Part shown: one piece after another, positions 51,693 to 59,360 of the stretch | Position numbering within the stretch: the first letter of the stretch is position 1 | How the letters are laid out: each line of letters begins with the position of its first letter | Assembly: GCF_000379805.1 (NCBI RefSeq) | Contig: NZ_KB903587.1 | Location: 44,839 to 108,838, forward strand | DNA length: 64,000 nucleotides | Reading direction: 5' to 3' | Source of the DNA: Lewinella cohaerens DSM 23179 | GTDB lineage: Bacteria; Bacteroidota; Bacteroidia; Chitinophagales; Saprospiraceae | Position numbers and translations under genes: made by a program | Notes under the pieces: generated by a model | Seen by the model: the letters and a program-made list of their open reading frames with translations, nothing else | The model's database searches: none | What the model was told of the DNA's origin: nothing

Positions 51693-54644
51693 TTACTTTT
51701 TTACCACTTTAGTGGAATAAACTACGCCATCAGCATAGATTTTCAGTAGGTATAATCCGGCAGGTTGTGCTGTAAGGTCAATGGTACTTTCTACGGTGGT
51801 ACGGTTTAAGACCAATTGCCCGGTAGTATTATAAACTTCTACCCGTTCCATAGCTAGTTGAGGTAGCTGTACCTCGCCGTTTGTTGGATTAGGATACACT
51901 TTTAAGTCTGTATTTGCCAAGTCTGTGACACCTACTGACTCCAACAGGGTCACTTCCAGGCAGAAAGTGCCAATGGCGGCGTAATCTGCTGCGGCTACAT
52001 AACCATCTACCATGAGGAGATATTCAACACCAGGCTCCGTAACGATTTCCATGTAGGAGTTGTAAATAGCGTTATCAAAATCTTCATCGTCATTACACGC
52101 TACCGCTACAGGCGTAGTACAATCACCGCTGTACAGCGCAAACTGCGTATCGGTATTGGCCATGGGGTTGATGGTATCACACTGAATAGAGCGGATGCCG
52201 TACTTCTCCCCATCGCCCGTAAAGGCATACCAGATGGTATTGTTCAATACAGGGGCATCGCCAAACCAGCACTCGTAACCAGTGCCGGGATCGTTTTCGG
52301 CGTTGTAGCCGGTATTGTCCTGGATGGTAGATACTACTGCTTCATTTAGGGGTCCGGTAAACAGAACATTAATATCAATTGCATCCGGACAAATATCGCC
52401 GGGGAGTTGGGCGTCTTCCACCGTAATCACATCGCTCTGATTATCTGAACAACCATTGCCATCTGTAAAGGTATAAGTAACGATGACTTCGCCTGTTCCC
52501 GCAGCAGCAGGATCAAAAGAGAAGCTCATGCCGTTGCCATCATCAGTGACACCAGGGCCGCTATAGATACCACCTGTTGGGCTACCGCCTGATAGGCTCG
52601 TTTGCAGGCCAGCGTCTACCCCGATAGTACTTAAGCTACTGGTGAAGGTGACTGTTGGCGATGCGTTGACGGTAATAATAGAAAAAGCTGCACTAGTACC
52701 AATGGTATAAAATATAGAGATTTCTCCGGTGCCAGAGGCAGCAGGATCAAAACTGAAAGAAGTACCATTACCATCATCCGTGACGCCAACACCACTGTAG
52801 ACACCACCTGTTGGTGTTCCACCTCCCAAGCCTGTTTGTGTCCCTGCGTTGTTGCATATTGAACTCAATGAGAGTGTCAAAGCAACTGCTGGAGTGACGG
52901 TGATAATTGCACCTTGTGATGAGGTACAGCCATTACCGTCGGTATAAGTGTAGGTGATGACATTCTCCCCTATGCCAGCAGCAGCCGGGTCAAAAGTAAA
53001 AGTGTTGCCATTGCCGTCATCCGTGACGCCGTTACCACTATAGACACCACCACCAGGGGCGCCACCGCTCACGCCGGTTTGTACGCCAGCATCTGCACTG
53101 ACGGTGCTAATGCTGTTGGTGAAGGTGACGGTGGGTAGTGCAGCCACTGTAAGCGTGCTACTAGCCGTGGAGCTACCTATCGCATAGTTTACGCTCGTTG
53201 ATCCTACACCTGCAATACTAGGGTCAAAGGAAAAAGAGGTACCATTGCCACTATCCGTGACACCGCTGCCGCTGTAAACACCACCGACAGGGGTAGCACC
53301 ACCAGTAATGGTTTGTACACCAGCATCTTCACAAACGGTTCCTAGGCCAGGAAAAGTGATAGAAGGTGCTACTACGGTTACGGATACGGAGGTACTAAGG
53401 TTACTACAAGCGCCATTACCCGTTCCTGTATTGTAAGTAACACTACTTACTCCTACACCCGCCACAGCCGGATCGAAGGAAAAGGTCATACCATTGCCGT
53501 CGTCCGTTACACCGGGGCCACTGTAGGTACCACCGACAGGGGTCGCTCCGCCCAAACCTGTTTGGATGCCATCCAATTCGTTATAAGAAGTAGTGGTTAG
53601 ACTGAAAGAAGGAATTCCAAAAACTCCATTTGGAGTGAAACTAAAGCACACTTGCTCCGTTACACAATCCCCAACTGCATAAACAACATATTCTGCATCA
53701 GGCATCGTAAAAGCCAAGGTGATTGATTCCGTAAAACTGAGGCCATCTTGCCCTGTGAAATTCCCACATACTTCACCCACCTGTACCAGCTCAACATACC
53801 AAGAATCCGCTCCATTCAATTCACCGTCTACACCAAAGGTTAAAAAGCCAGTCGGGGTATCTGGGCAAGTGATGGCTATCACTCCATTAATCACCGGCAT
53901 ACAAGCACTACTCAAATCAATCCCTCCCGTAAAAGGAACCGTAGACAAAGCTAGGTTGGCTGGTGGGTTTTCAATGTTCCAGTTGGCCAAATTCATAATG
54001 GCCATGGCATCTGCGGGGTTACCGCGTAGGCTGGGGTTGTACTCCGCATCACTAACATCACCGAGGAGCGTAACTACAGCATTGGGATAGTCATCACGGG
54101 GATCATCACCTAATAATACCGTGCCATCAAAGGGGTCACCCAGTGAAATGGCAGCGTATATTTCGGTAACATTGTCAAGAGGATCGGAAGGATTGGAGGT
54201 TGCAAAAGCATGGTACTTGTCAGAACCAGAGATACTGAATCCACCATTACCTTCTAAGACAGCCGTACCACCACCGCCGGTCACGGTCAGTACATTTGTG
54301 CTGGTTTCACTAATGAATACCACTTCTCCGGCGCTGAGGCCATCCATTGGTGCAGTATAGGTGACGTAGGGTTCACCGTCGTCTATTACCTCACATTCAT
54401 TATCGAAGTGAAAAGCACCACAAGCTGTGCGGTACTCCTCATCCGTGAAGTAGATCACCTCACTGCCGGCTATGTCCTCACCGGCCACAAAGGAGAAGCC
54501 ATCTAGGCTACCCGTTCGGGTAATTCCCACAAAAGCTACCTTGGGGGCCTGAGCTTGAAGAATCAGCGTCCCGATAAAGAAGAAAACCACCAACAGCGCA
54601 TGGCTCCGGTGGATAAAGGAGTTTAAAAAAGTAAAAATCTTCAT
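51693..54644 (-). CDS. T9SS-secreted modular repeat protein
   Basis: A 983-residue secreted protein. Signal peptide 1-32 (ending L-I-L-Q-A-Q). An N-terminal lamin-tail-like domain (about 35-240) is followed by five tandem modules of about 75-90 residues (about 350-742), each containing G-G-x-Y-S-G-x-G-V-T-D-D-G-N-G and F-S-F-D-P. A Cys-containing domain (about 750-895) with N-T-I-W-Y-A-F-T-G follows, then a Por/T9SS C-terminal sorting domain (V-Y-P-N-P-T-N-G-E-V). It is the last gene of the run of minus-strand genes that follows the sigma factor, 191 bp downstream of the companion gene. Probably an adhesin or matrix protein. Confidence 0.88.
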   Translation of the reverse strand: MKIFTFLNSFIHRSHALLVVFFFIGTLILQAQAPKVAFVGITRTGSLDGFSFVAGEDIAGSEVIYFTDEEYRTACGAFHFDNECEVIDDGEPYVTYTAPMDGLSAGEVVFISETSTNVLTVTGGGGTAVLEGNGGFSISGSDKYHAFATSNPSDPLDNVTEIYAAISLGDPFDGTVLLGDDPRDDYPNAVVTLLGDVSDAEYNPSLRGNPADAMAIMNLANWNIENPPANLALSTVPFTGGIDLSSACMPVINGVIAITCPDTPTGFLTFGVDGELNGADSWYVELVQVGEVCGNFTGQDGLSFTESITLAFTMPDAEYVVYAVGDCVTEQVCFSFTPNGVFGIPSFSLTTTSYNELDGIQTGLGGATPVGGTYSGPGVTDDGNGMTFSFDPAVAGVGVSSVTYNTGTGNGACSNLSTSVSVTVVAPSITFPGLGTVCEDAGVQTITGGATPVGGVYSGSGVTDSGNGTSFSFDPSIAGVGSTSVNYAIGSSTASSTLTVAALPTVTFTNSISTVSADAGVQTGVSGGAPGGGVYSGNGVTDDGNGNTFTFDPAAAGIGENVITYTYTDGNGCTSSQGAIITVTPAVALTLSLSSICNNAGTQTGLGGGTPTGGVYSGVGVTDDGNGTSFSFDPAASGTGEISIFYTIGTSAAFSIITVNASPTVTFTSSLSTIGVDAGLQTSLSGGSPTGGIYSGPGVTDDGNGMSFSFDPAAAGTGEVIVTYTFTDGNGCSDNQSDVITVEDAQLPGDICPDAIDINVLFTGPLNEAVVSTIQDNTGYNAENDPGTGYECWFGDAPVLNNTIWYAFTGDGEKYGIRSIQCDTINPMANTDTQFALYSGDCTTPVAVACNDDEDFDNAIYNSYMEIVTEPGVEYLLMVDGYVAAADYAAIGTFCLEVTLLESVGVTDLANTDLKVYPNPTNGEVQLPQLAMERVEVYNTTGQLVLNRTTVESTIDLTAQPAGLYLLKIYADGVVYSTKVVKK

Positions 54645-54835
54645 AATTATTTTTTTAATATAAGATTAGGTGAACATTGCTACAAAATACCATTTTGAAT
54701 TGATGTTTTAAAGACCTTGGTATTATCCCTGAGGCATCATCCGCGCCCAAAAGGTCAACGTACCCTTATCACCAGGATTTGCAACAACCTTTAGTGGTCC
54801 CTTGAGGCGGCTGAACTGGTTATTTATCACAAAGA

Positions 54836-55297
54836 TTAATCCAAGCCAAATAACATTCTAAAACCCTTAATAATATGGGCCAATGCTGTTTGTGGGCCTG
54901 CTGTTACTTCAACAGAAATATCGAATTCACCCTGTGTCACCCACACATTTCCTGTTGCTTCACTGGTGTATGGTACTACGGCATCAAGAAACTCTACTTT
55001 CACTTCGTAAGGAAGCTCTTTCATTTCAATAGAGGGGTTCAACCAATTCTGGTCGCCAAATGGCGCAATGATCGGTAATCTTGATTCAAACACTTCGTTG
55101 GTAACCTGTATTTCCGTTTTGTAAATTACCACAGGGTTAACGGTAGTATCTTTAATAGTAATCGTTATTGCCAAGCTACTATCAAAAGGAGTTCCATCCT
55201 CCGTTTCCAAGAAAAAGCCAAAACCTGGATCAGCTGCTTTAGGCTGAACGATCTTTATCTTCTTTTTATCTCCACCATCTAGTTTTGAAGTGCTCAT
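54836..55297 (-). CDS. CHAT-companion protein B, beta-rich with C-terminal GFxxLFG motif
   Basis: A 153-residue soluble protein with no signal peptide. It is a paralogue of the protein at 58591: both have K-[IV]-K-[IV], then K-A-x-D-P, T-x-D-G, a run of beta strands, and end in a helix with H-x-x-x-G-F-x-x-L-F-G (here H-I-I-K-G-F-R-M-L-F-G, in the last 13 residues). The middle alternates hydrophobic residues as in an immunoglobulin-like sandwich. It follows the second CHAT gene by 231 bp and carries an ACTTACCTT motif in its leader. Function unknown; inferred to be substrate, adaptor or regulator of the CHAT protease. Confidence 0.72.
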   Translation of the reverse strand: MSTSKLDGGDKKKIKIVQPKAADPGFGFFLETEDGTPFDSSLAITITIKDTTVNPVVIYKTEIQVTNEVFESRLPIIAPFGDQNWLNPSIEMKELPYEVKVEFLDAVVPYTSEATGNVWVTQGEFDISVEVTAGPQTALAHIIKGFRMLFGLD

Positions 55298-55350
55298 CTC
55301 TTTAAGAGTTTTATTGAATAATCTGACTGTTTATGTACTTAGGCCTCTAA

Positions 55351-55359
55351 AAGGTAAGT
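55351..55359 (-). promoter_or_regulatory. ACTTACCTT motif upstream of companion B
   Basis: AAGGTAAGT on the plus strand (ACTTACCTT on minus) ends 54 nt before the companion B start. The identical 9-mer precedes companion A and the sigma gene, which suggests a shared promoter element. Confidence 0.45.
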
Positions 55360-55528
55360 ACCGTAAATGTTTTTATTTGCTTCTTATAATTAAGAATACG
55401 TTTTGGCCCTTGATTTCCATGATGAAACAGTCCCAACTTGGAGAAGGGAAAACAATTCAGTCGAACTTGCGACGACCAGCTACGCCAAGAGCTAATTCAG
55501 GCTTTTTGTAAAAGCCCTGAAAACGAGT

Positions 55529-58378
55529 TTATTCCAACAAAACAAAACCCGCCCACAGAAAAGGGTCCTGATAACGTGCTTGCATATAAGCCTGAGCTGC
55601 CCGAAATGCTTCGGGAATTGTTTTTCCCTCCTCAAGCCAAGCCAAGTAAAAAGTCGTCATAAAAGCTTGCGCTTGAAAATCAGGAATTTGCCAAAGCGTC
55701 ATAATCAGGTACCTGGCACCAGCGATTTTAAATGCTCGTTGGAGGCCATAAACACCTTCTGTTCCTTTGATATCCCCCAGGCCTGTTTCACAAGCCGAGA
55801 GAATTACCAATTCCGTTTCTTTAAGGTTCATTTTACTGACCTCATAGGCCGTCAATATTCCATCTTCTCCGCCTTGATTCCTTGGGCGGCCAGTTTCCCA
55901 GGCATAGTTCCCATCGGCGAGCACCAACCCAGAACGTATCATAGAACGTTCCGAGGCGCGGAACGCCAACTCATCCTCCCCGGCAATTTCTTCGGGATCA
56001 GGAAAAAAGAAACCGTGGGTCGCTAAATGAAGTATCCCTGGCGATGGGCTGGCTTCACCAAAAGTCTTTAGTGAAGCCTCTGTCGCTTCCTCTTTCATTA
56101 GCACCTGGGTGCTGTACCCTGCTTCAACAAGTAGGTCTTTAGCTGTGGTTATTTCCACCTCCGTCCAGGGAAGTCCCTTCCAGTATCCGTCAGCATTTCC
56201 GGACTCCTTATTTGTTTTCCAATCGTCTCCACGCCTACTTGTTTCTGTTGTTTCCGCTGTAGTTAGCCCCTCTGCTTTTATATTTCCATAACTAATCCCC
56301 CCATAAAGGGCCGCGGCTGACAGGGTATCTTTGCCATTTTTAGAACTCCCAGGCACCACCAACTGGCGCGTACTACCCAAGACATACAATTCATATTTCC
56401 GGGATAAGGTTTTGCCATCAGGTGTGGGGATAGCCCCCAAATTAATTCTATGCAACAAGCCTGAGGGAGAATAATAAATACGCTCTATTCCTTCAAGTTT
56501 GTTTAACTCTTTCGATATAGGTTCCCAAATTAATTGATGAAGGACATTTTCAGGAGCCTCCTTACTATACAGTGAATTAATCATTACGGGGGTGGATTCC
56601 ACCTTGTTGTAAAGCAAACTATCTAAAGAGGATTCTGAAAACAGCGGAATAAACACCGGTTTTTGCGTACCCTTTGCCAACAGTAAAGCCGCATATTTCA
56701 TAGATTTACGAGTAGTACCTGATCCGCTCGGATACTGGATAAATTCTATAGCAACTTCCGCTGATTGGAGTTGACTTTGCACCTCTTTCCAGGTGACTTG
56801 CTGTACTGCATTCCCAAAGTCTGCCGTACGCCTGATTAATGCTTTTTCAAGCAAACCGGCCTCCATTTCCAGGCGCTCTACGTTCTCCTGGACTTCTAAT
56901 GGTGAGGCATACTGCGCTGCCAATTCCCGGTTAATATCCCGCAACGCCTTATACATTGAATTCGTGGTCGTATCCAATGTTGCCAATTGGTTTAACTGGA
57001 GAGCTGCTTGCAATAAGAAGCCCTTGTAAACCATAATTTTGTCATAGGCCAAGTCTGCCAGCGGCGGGTGCTTTTCTGCGAAAGCAAAGTAATAGTATAA
57101 GTTCTTTTTATAATCTTCGGTGTAATTGGCCAATTCCTCTTCTGAGAAATGCCGCGTAGCACTGGTAAGCCCTTTTTCTTCCAGTTCACCTAATGCTCTA
57201 AGCGCAGCAGCAGCAGCTTGATAATTCTGCAAATACTGCTCACTTTCTGCCATTGCTCTTAAACCTCGTAAATAGCGGGGATGATTTTTGCTCAAGTGAG
57301 CGGCCAATATCTCTAGCGCCTGCTGTTGAATATCCTTACTTAACTGAATTTTGTTTTGAGAAAAATAAACATCCCCTAAATTTTGCAAATAATAGCCATA
57401 ATCAACACCATTTGCTTGGCCGTTATCTATCAAAATTGCTAAAGCTTGATTCAGGTTTTTCTCCGCTTTGCTTAATCGTCCTGTATATTCATATATTACC
57501 GCCAGGCTGTTGAGTATTATCGCATAATCCTGATGATCAGTACCGATATATTCGCTTTCCAAACTAGCTGCTTCGTTGTAATACTGTTCAGCAAGTTCAA
57601 GCTCATTGAATTGAAAATACAAGGCTCCTAGATTAAGGAGTAGATCGACGTAAGTATACAAATCCAACTCTTCTTGTGCTTCATAGATGGCTTTGGCTTC
57701 TAAGTATAGGTTTTTGGCTCTGGCGTTATTACTGGTCAGGTAATATAAGTTCCCCAAGCTGATCAAACTCATTCCATAATCAGGATGCGTGTTCCCTAAC
57801 AGGCGTTCTCTTATTCCTTTGGCCTCCAGTCCGTAAGCTTCGGCTTGCTCATAATTCCCTAAATTCAAATAAAGTCCCGACAAATTGACCAATGTGTTGG
57901 CAAAAGTTACACTTTCGCGGCCTGCACTTTGCTCACGAATATTTAGCACTTCCTGGTAAATAGGCTCTGCCTCTCCATACTCCCCCATCACATCATATAC
58001 GATGGCCAAATTATTGAGGCTTTTCCCATAATCCGGATGCATCGTCCCCAATAATTCAGCACGCAACTCTTTTGAGTTGATGTACCAGGGGATAGCCTCT
58101 CTGTTTTGCCCCATGAAGTATCGAATTCGACCTTCATTAAAACAATAACTCGCATAAGCTACGGAGTGCTCTCCACAGCAGTCTACTGCAATCTCGCCAG
58201 CAGCTGCGGAAGCTGTAAGCGCCAAATCAAAGGCAGCCTCAGCGGTATAAGCTCGGGAAACCTGAATAAGGCTATCAAATTCGACAGGATTAGGAGGCAT
58301 ACCCTTTTGGGCATGCACCAATAGCGGAAAGAGCACCTGTAGGCACAGGAGCAAAACTGGGGACGAAAAAGGGTTCAT
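55529..58378 (-). CDS. Secreted TPR-CHAT caspase-like protease, copy B
   Basis: A 949-residue protein. Signal peptide 1-24 (ending L-L-V-H-A-Q). Residues about 50-440 are tandem TPRs (H-P-D-Y-G-K-S-L-N-N-L-A-I-V-Y-D repeats), then a helical linker and, from about 600, the CHAT domain. Catalytic His788 in L-H-L-A-T-H-G-F-F and Cys863 in S-A-C-E-T-G form the dyad of the caspase-like CHAT family. CHAT enzymes cut proteins, often on a trigger bound by the TPR part. ATG at 58378 is chosen by likeness to the copy A start; an in-frame start at 58495 would add a first hydrophobic helix. 52 bp further upstream is a terminator. Confidence 0.88.
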   Translation of the reverse strand: MNPFSSPVLLLCLQVLFPLLVHAQKGMPPNPVEFDSLIQVSRAYTAEAAFDLALTASAAAGEIAVDCCGEHSVAYASYCFNEGRIRYFMGQNREAIPWYINSKELRAELLGTMHPDYGKSLNNLAIVYDVMGEYGEAEPIYQEVLNIREQSAGRESVTFANTLVNLSGLYLNLGNYEQAEAYGLEAKGIRERLLGNTHPDYGMSLISLGNLYYLTSNNARAKNLYLEAKAIYEAQEELDLYTYVDLLLNLGALYFQFNELELAEQYYNEAASLESEYIGTDHQDYAIILNSLAVIYEYTGRLSKAEKNLNQALAILIDNGQANGVDYGYYLQNLGDVYFSQNKIQLSKDIQQQALEILAAHLSKNHPRYLRGLRAMAESEQYLQNYQAAAAALRALGELEEKGLTSATRHFSEEELANYTEDYKKNLYYYFAFAEKHPPLADLAYDKIMVYKGFLLQAALQLNQLATLDTTTNSMYKALRDINRELAAQYASPLEVQENVERLEMEAGLLEKALIRRTADFGNAVQQVTWKEVQSQLQSAEVAIEFIQYPSGSGTTRKSMKYAALLLAKGTQKPVFIPLFSESSLDSLLYNKVESTPVMINSLYSKEAPENVLHQLIWEPISKELNKLEGIERIYYSPSGLLHRINLGAIPTPDGKTLSRKYELYVLGSTRQLVVPGSSKNGKDTLSAAALYGGISYGNIKAEGLTTAETTETSRRGDDWKTNKESGNADGYWKGLPWTEVEITTAKDLLVEAGYSTQVLMKEEATEASLKTFGEASPSPGILHLATHGFFFPDPEEIAGEDELAFRASERSMIRSGLVLADGNYAWETGRPRNQGGEDGILTAYEVSKMNLKETELVILSACETGLGDIKGTEGVYGLQRAFKIAGARYLIMTLWQIPDFQAQAFMTTFYLAWLEEGKTIPEAFRAAQAYMQARYQDPFLWAGFVLLE

Positions 58379-58507
58379 ACGGGTCAATACTGGCACTTTT
58401 GGGCGCCTGAATGTAAGAAACCAAAAAAATAGGAAACACGAAAACAATATAGAAAAGAAGCTGATAAGTGTCTCTGCGTAATTCTTAGGCTTCAAACTCT
58501 CTGATTA

Positions 58508-58554
58508 ACAAAAAGAACAAGGCGCTTTCCATTTTTTCTATAATGAAAAGCGCC
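58508..58554 (-). terminator. Terminator of companion A, inside the CHAT locus
   Basis: GGCGCTTTTCATT (58554-58542 on minus) pairs with AATGGAAAGCGCC (58533-58521) with one wobble. A T-rich run (TTGTTCTTTTTG, 58520-58508) follows on the minus strand, right after the companion A stop at 58591. It should split the locus into at least two transcripts. Confidence 0.7.
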
Positions 58555-58590
58555 CCCAAAAGCCTAATAAGACCTCTATTTATCTGATCA

Positions 58591-59160
58591 TTATCCCTGG
58601 CCAAAAAGTGCTTTGAAGCCATTCATGAAATGAGGCATCGCTTTTTGAAACGAGGACCCTGTACTGCTAGCTTCCGCTAACACTGGCTCTTCTAAACTGC
58701 GAGCAACCGCCGGAGCAGGATCATTTTGGTAATGGTTAACAACCTCATCAGATGTCATTGGTGGATCGTTTGTAGGAGACATATAACCACTAACCCATCT
58801 ACTTTGAGAGGTGCCATTTTCACTAATCAATGTGAGGCTAAATCCATACCCCAGTTGTGCTCCCTCCATTTCACAAACCCTATTCCAGTCTTCGATGGCG
58901 TCATTAAAATTGATGGGAATTGTGATTTCTGATTTCCTTACGATATCTATTGTTTCGGCATGTCCATAAACTCGCTTATCGTCTACATTACGAACGGTTA
59001 AATCAATGCTGATTTTTGCATTAAAATTCCCTCCATCCGTGGTCACCAATTTCACAATATACTGTGGGTCAACAGCTTTTCCTGATTCAACCTTCACCTT
59101 TTCGGGAGGGATAGCCGTATTTGCTGCGTCTGCATTAGTTTGTACTGGATCGTTAGCCAT
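58591..59160 (-). CDS. CHAT-companion protein A, beta-rich with C-terminal GFxxLFG motif
   Basis: A 189-residue soluble protein, paralogue of the one at 54836. K-V-K-V, K-A-V-D-P-Q-Y, T-D-G-G-N-F and R-N-V-D-D align with the other copy. An extra loop with D-P-A-P-A-V-A-R follows the beta domain, and it ends H-F-M-N-G-F-K-A-L-F-G-Q-G. No signal peptide, so it is cytoplasmic unless exported otherwise, while the adjacent CHAT proteases are secreted. The start at 59160 is preferred because the longer frame adds a charged, unmatched 12 residues. An ACTTACCTT motif lies 61 nt upstream. Confidence 0.72.
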   Translation of the reverse strand: MANDPVQTNADAANTAIPPEKVKVESGKAVDPQYIVKLVTTDGGNFNAKISIDLTVRNVDDKRVYGHAETIDIVRKSEITIPINFNDAIEDWNRVCEMEGAQLGYGFSLTLISENGTSQSRWVSGYMSPTNDPPMTSDEVVNHYQNDPAPAVARSLEEPVLAEASSTGSSFQKAMPHFMNGFKALFGQG

Positions 59161-59220
59161 TTTTTTCGGTATTAGATAATTTGAAAAATAATTCAATTGT
59201 TAATGTCGACTACCTCCTCT

Positions 59221-59229
59221 AAGGTAAGT
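59221..59229 (-). promoter_or_regulatory. ACTTACCTT motif upstream of companion A
   Basis: This is the same 9-mer as at 55351-55359 and 63787-63795, preceded on the minus strand by G-C-G-A-C-A-A-G, similar to the GACGACATCT before the sigma copy. Confidence 0.45.
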
Positions 59230-59249
59230 CTTGTCGCTTATTTTATTGA

Positions 59250-59355
59250 TTCTCTGACAAATTTTGTGTTCAGAGTCAAGCTAAAGCAGAAATCACGCTC
59301 CTGATCAGTCGCTTACGATTTTTGCTTTAGCTTGACCACAAAAATTGTCAGAGAA
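59250..59355. repeat. 39-bp inverted repeat after CHAT copy A
   Basis: The right arm (59317-59355) and left arm (59250-59294, with a 6-nt insertion) are near-exact reverse complements. TTCTCTGACAA, GTCAAGCTAAAGCA and the arms' far ends match. It starts 6 bp past the CHAT stop and could be a very stable hairpin for 3'-end protection or a mobile inverted-repeat element. No T-tract follows. Confidence 0.75.
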
Positions 59356-59360
59356 GGGTT

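Noticed and set aside
55438..55662. Plus-strand frame in the companion B/CHAT B gap
   Set aside because: Most of it is antisense to the CHAT B coding end; no domain.
58378..58495. Upstream start at 58495 for CHAT copy B
   Set aside because: It would add a hydrophobic helix before the signal peptide; copy A aligns to a start at the 58378 ATG. Not fully excluded.
54836..59160. Companion proteins as bacterial gasdermins
   Set aside because: Considered because gasdermins pair with caspase-like proteases, but they are too short, lack the membrane-inserting strand pattern I would expect, and the proteases here carry secretion signals.
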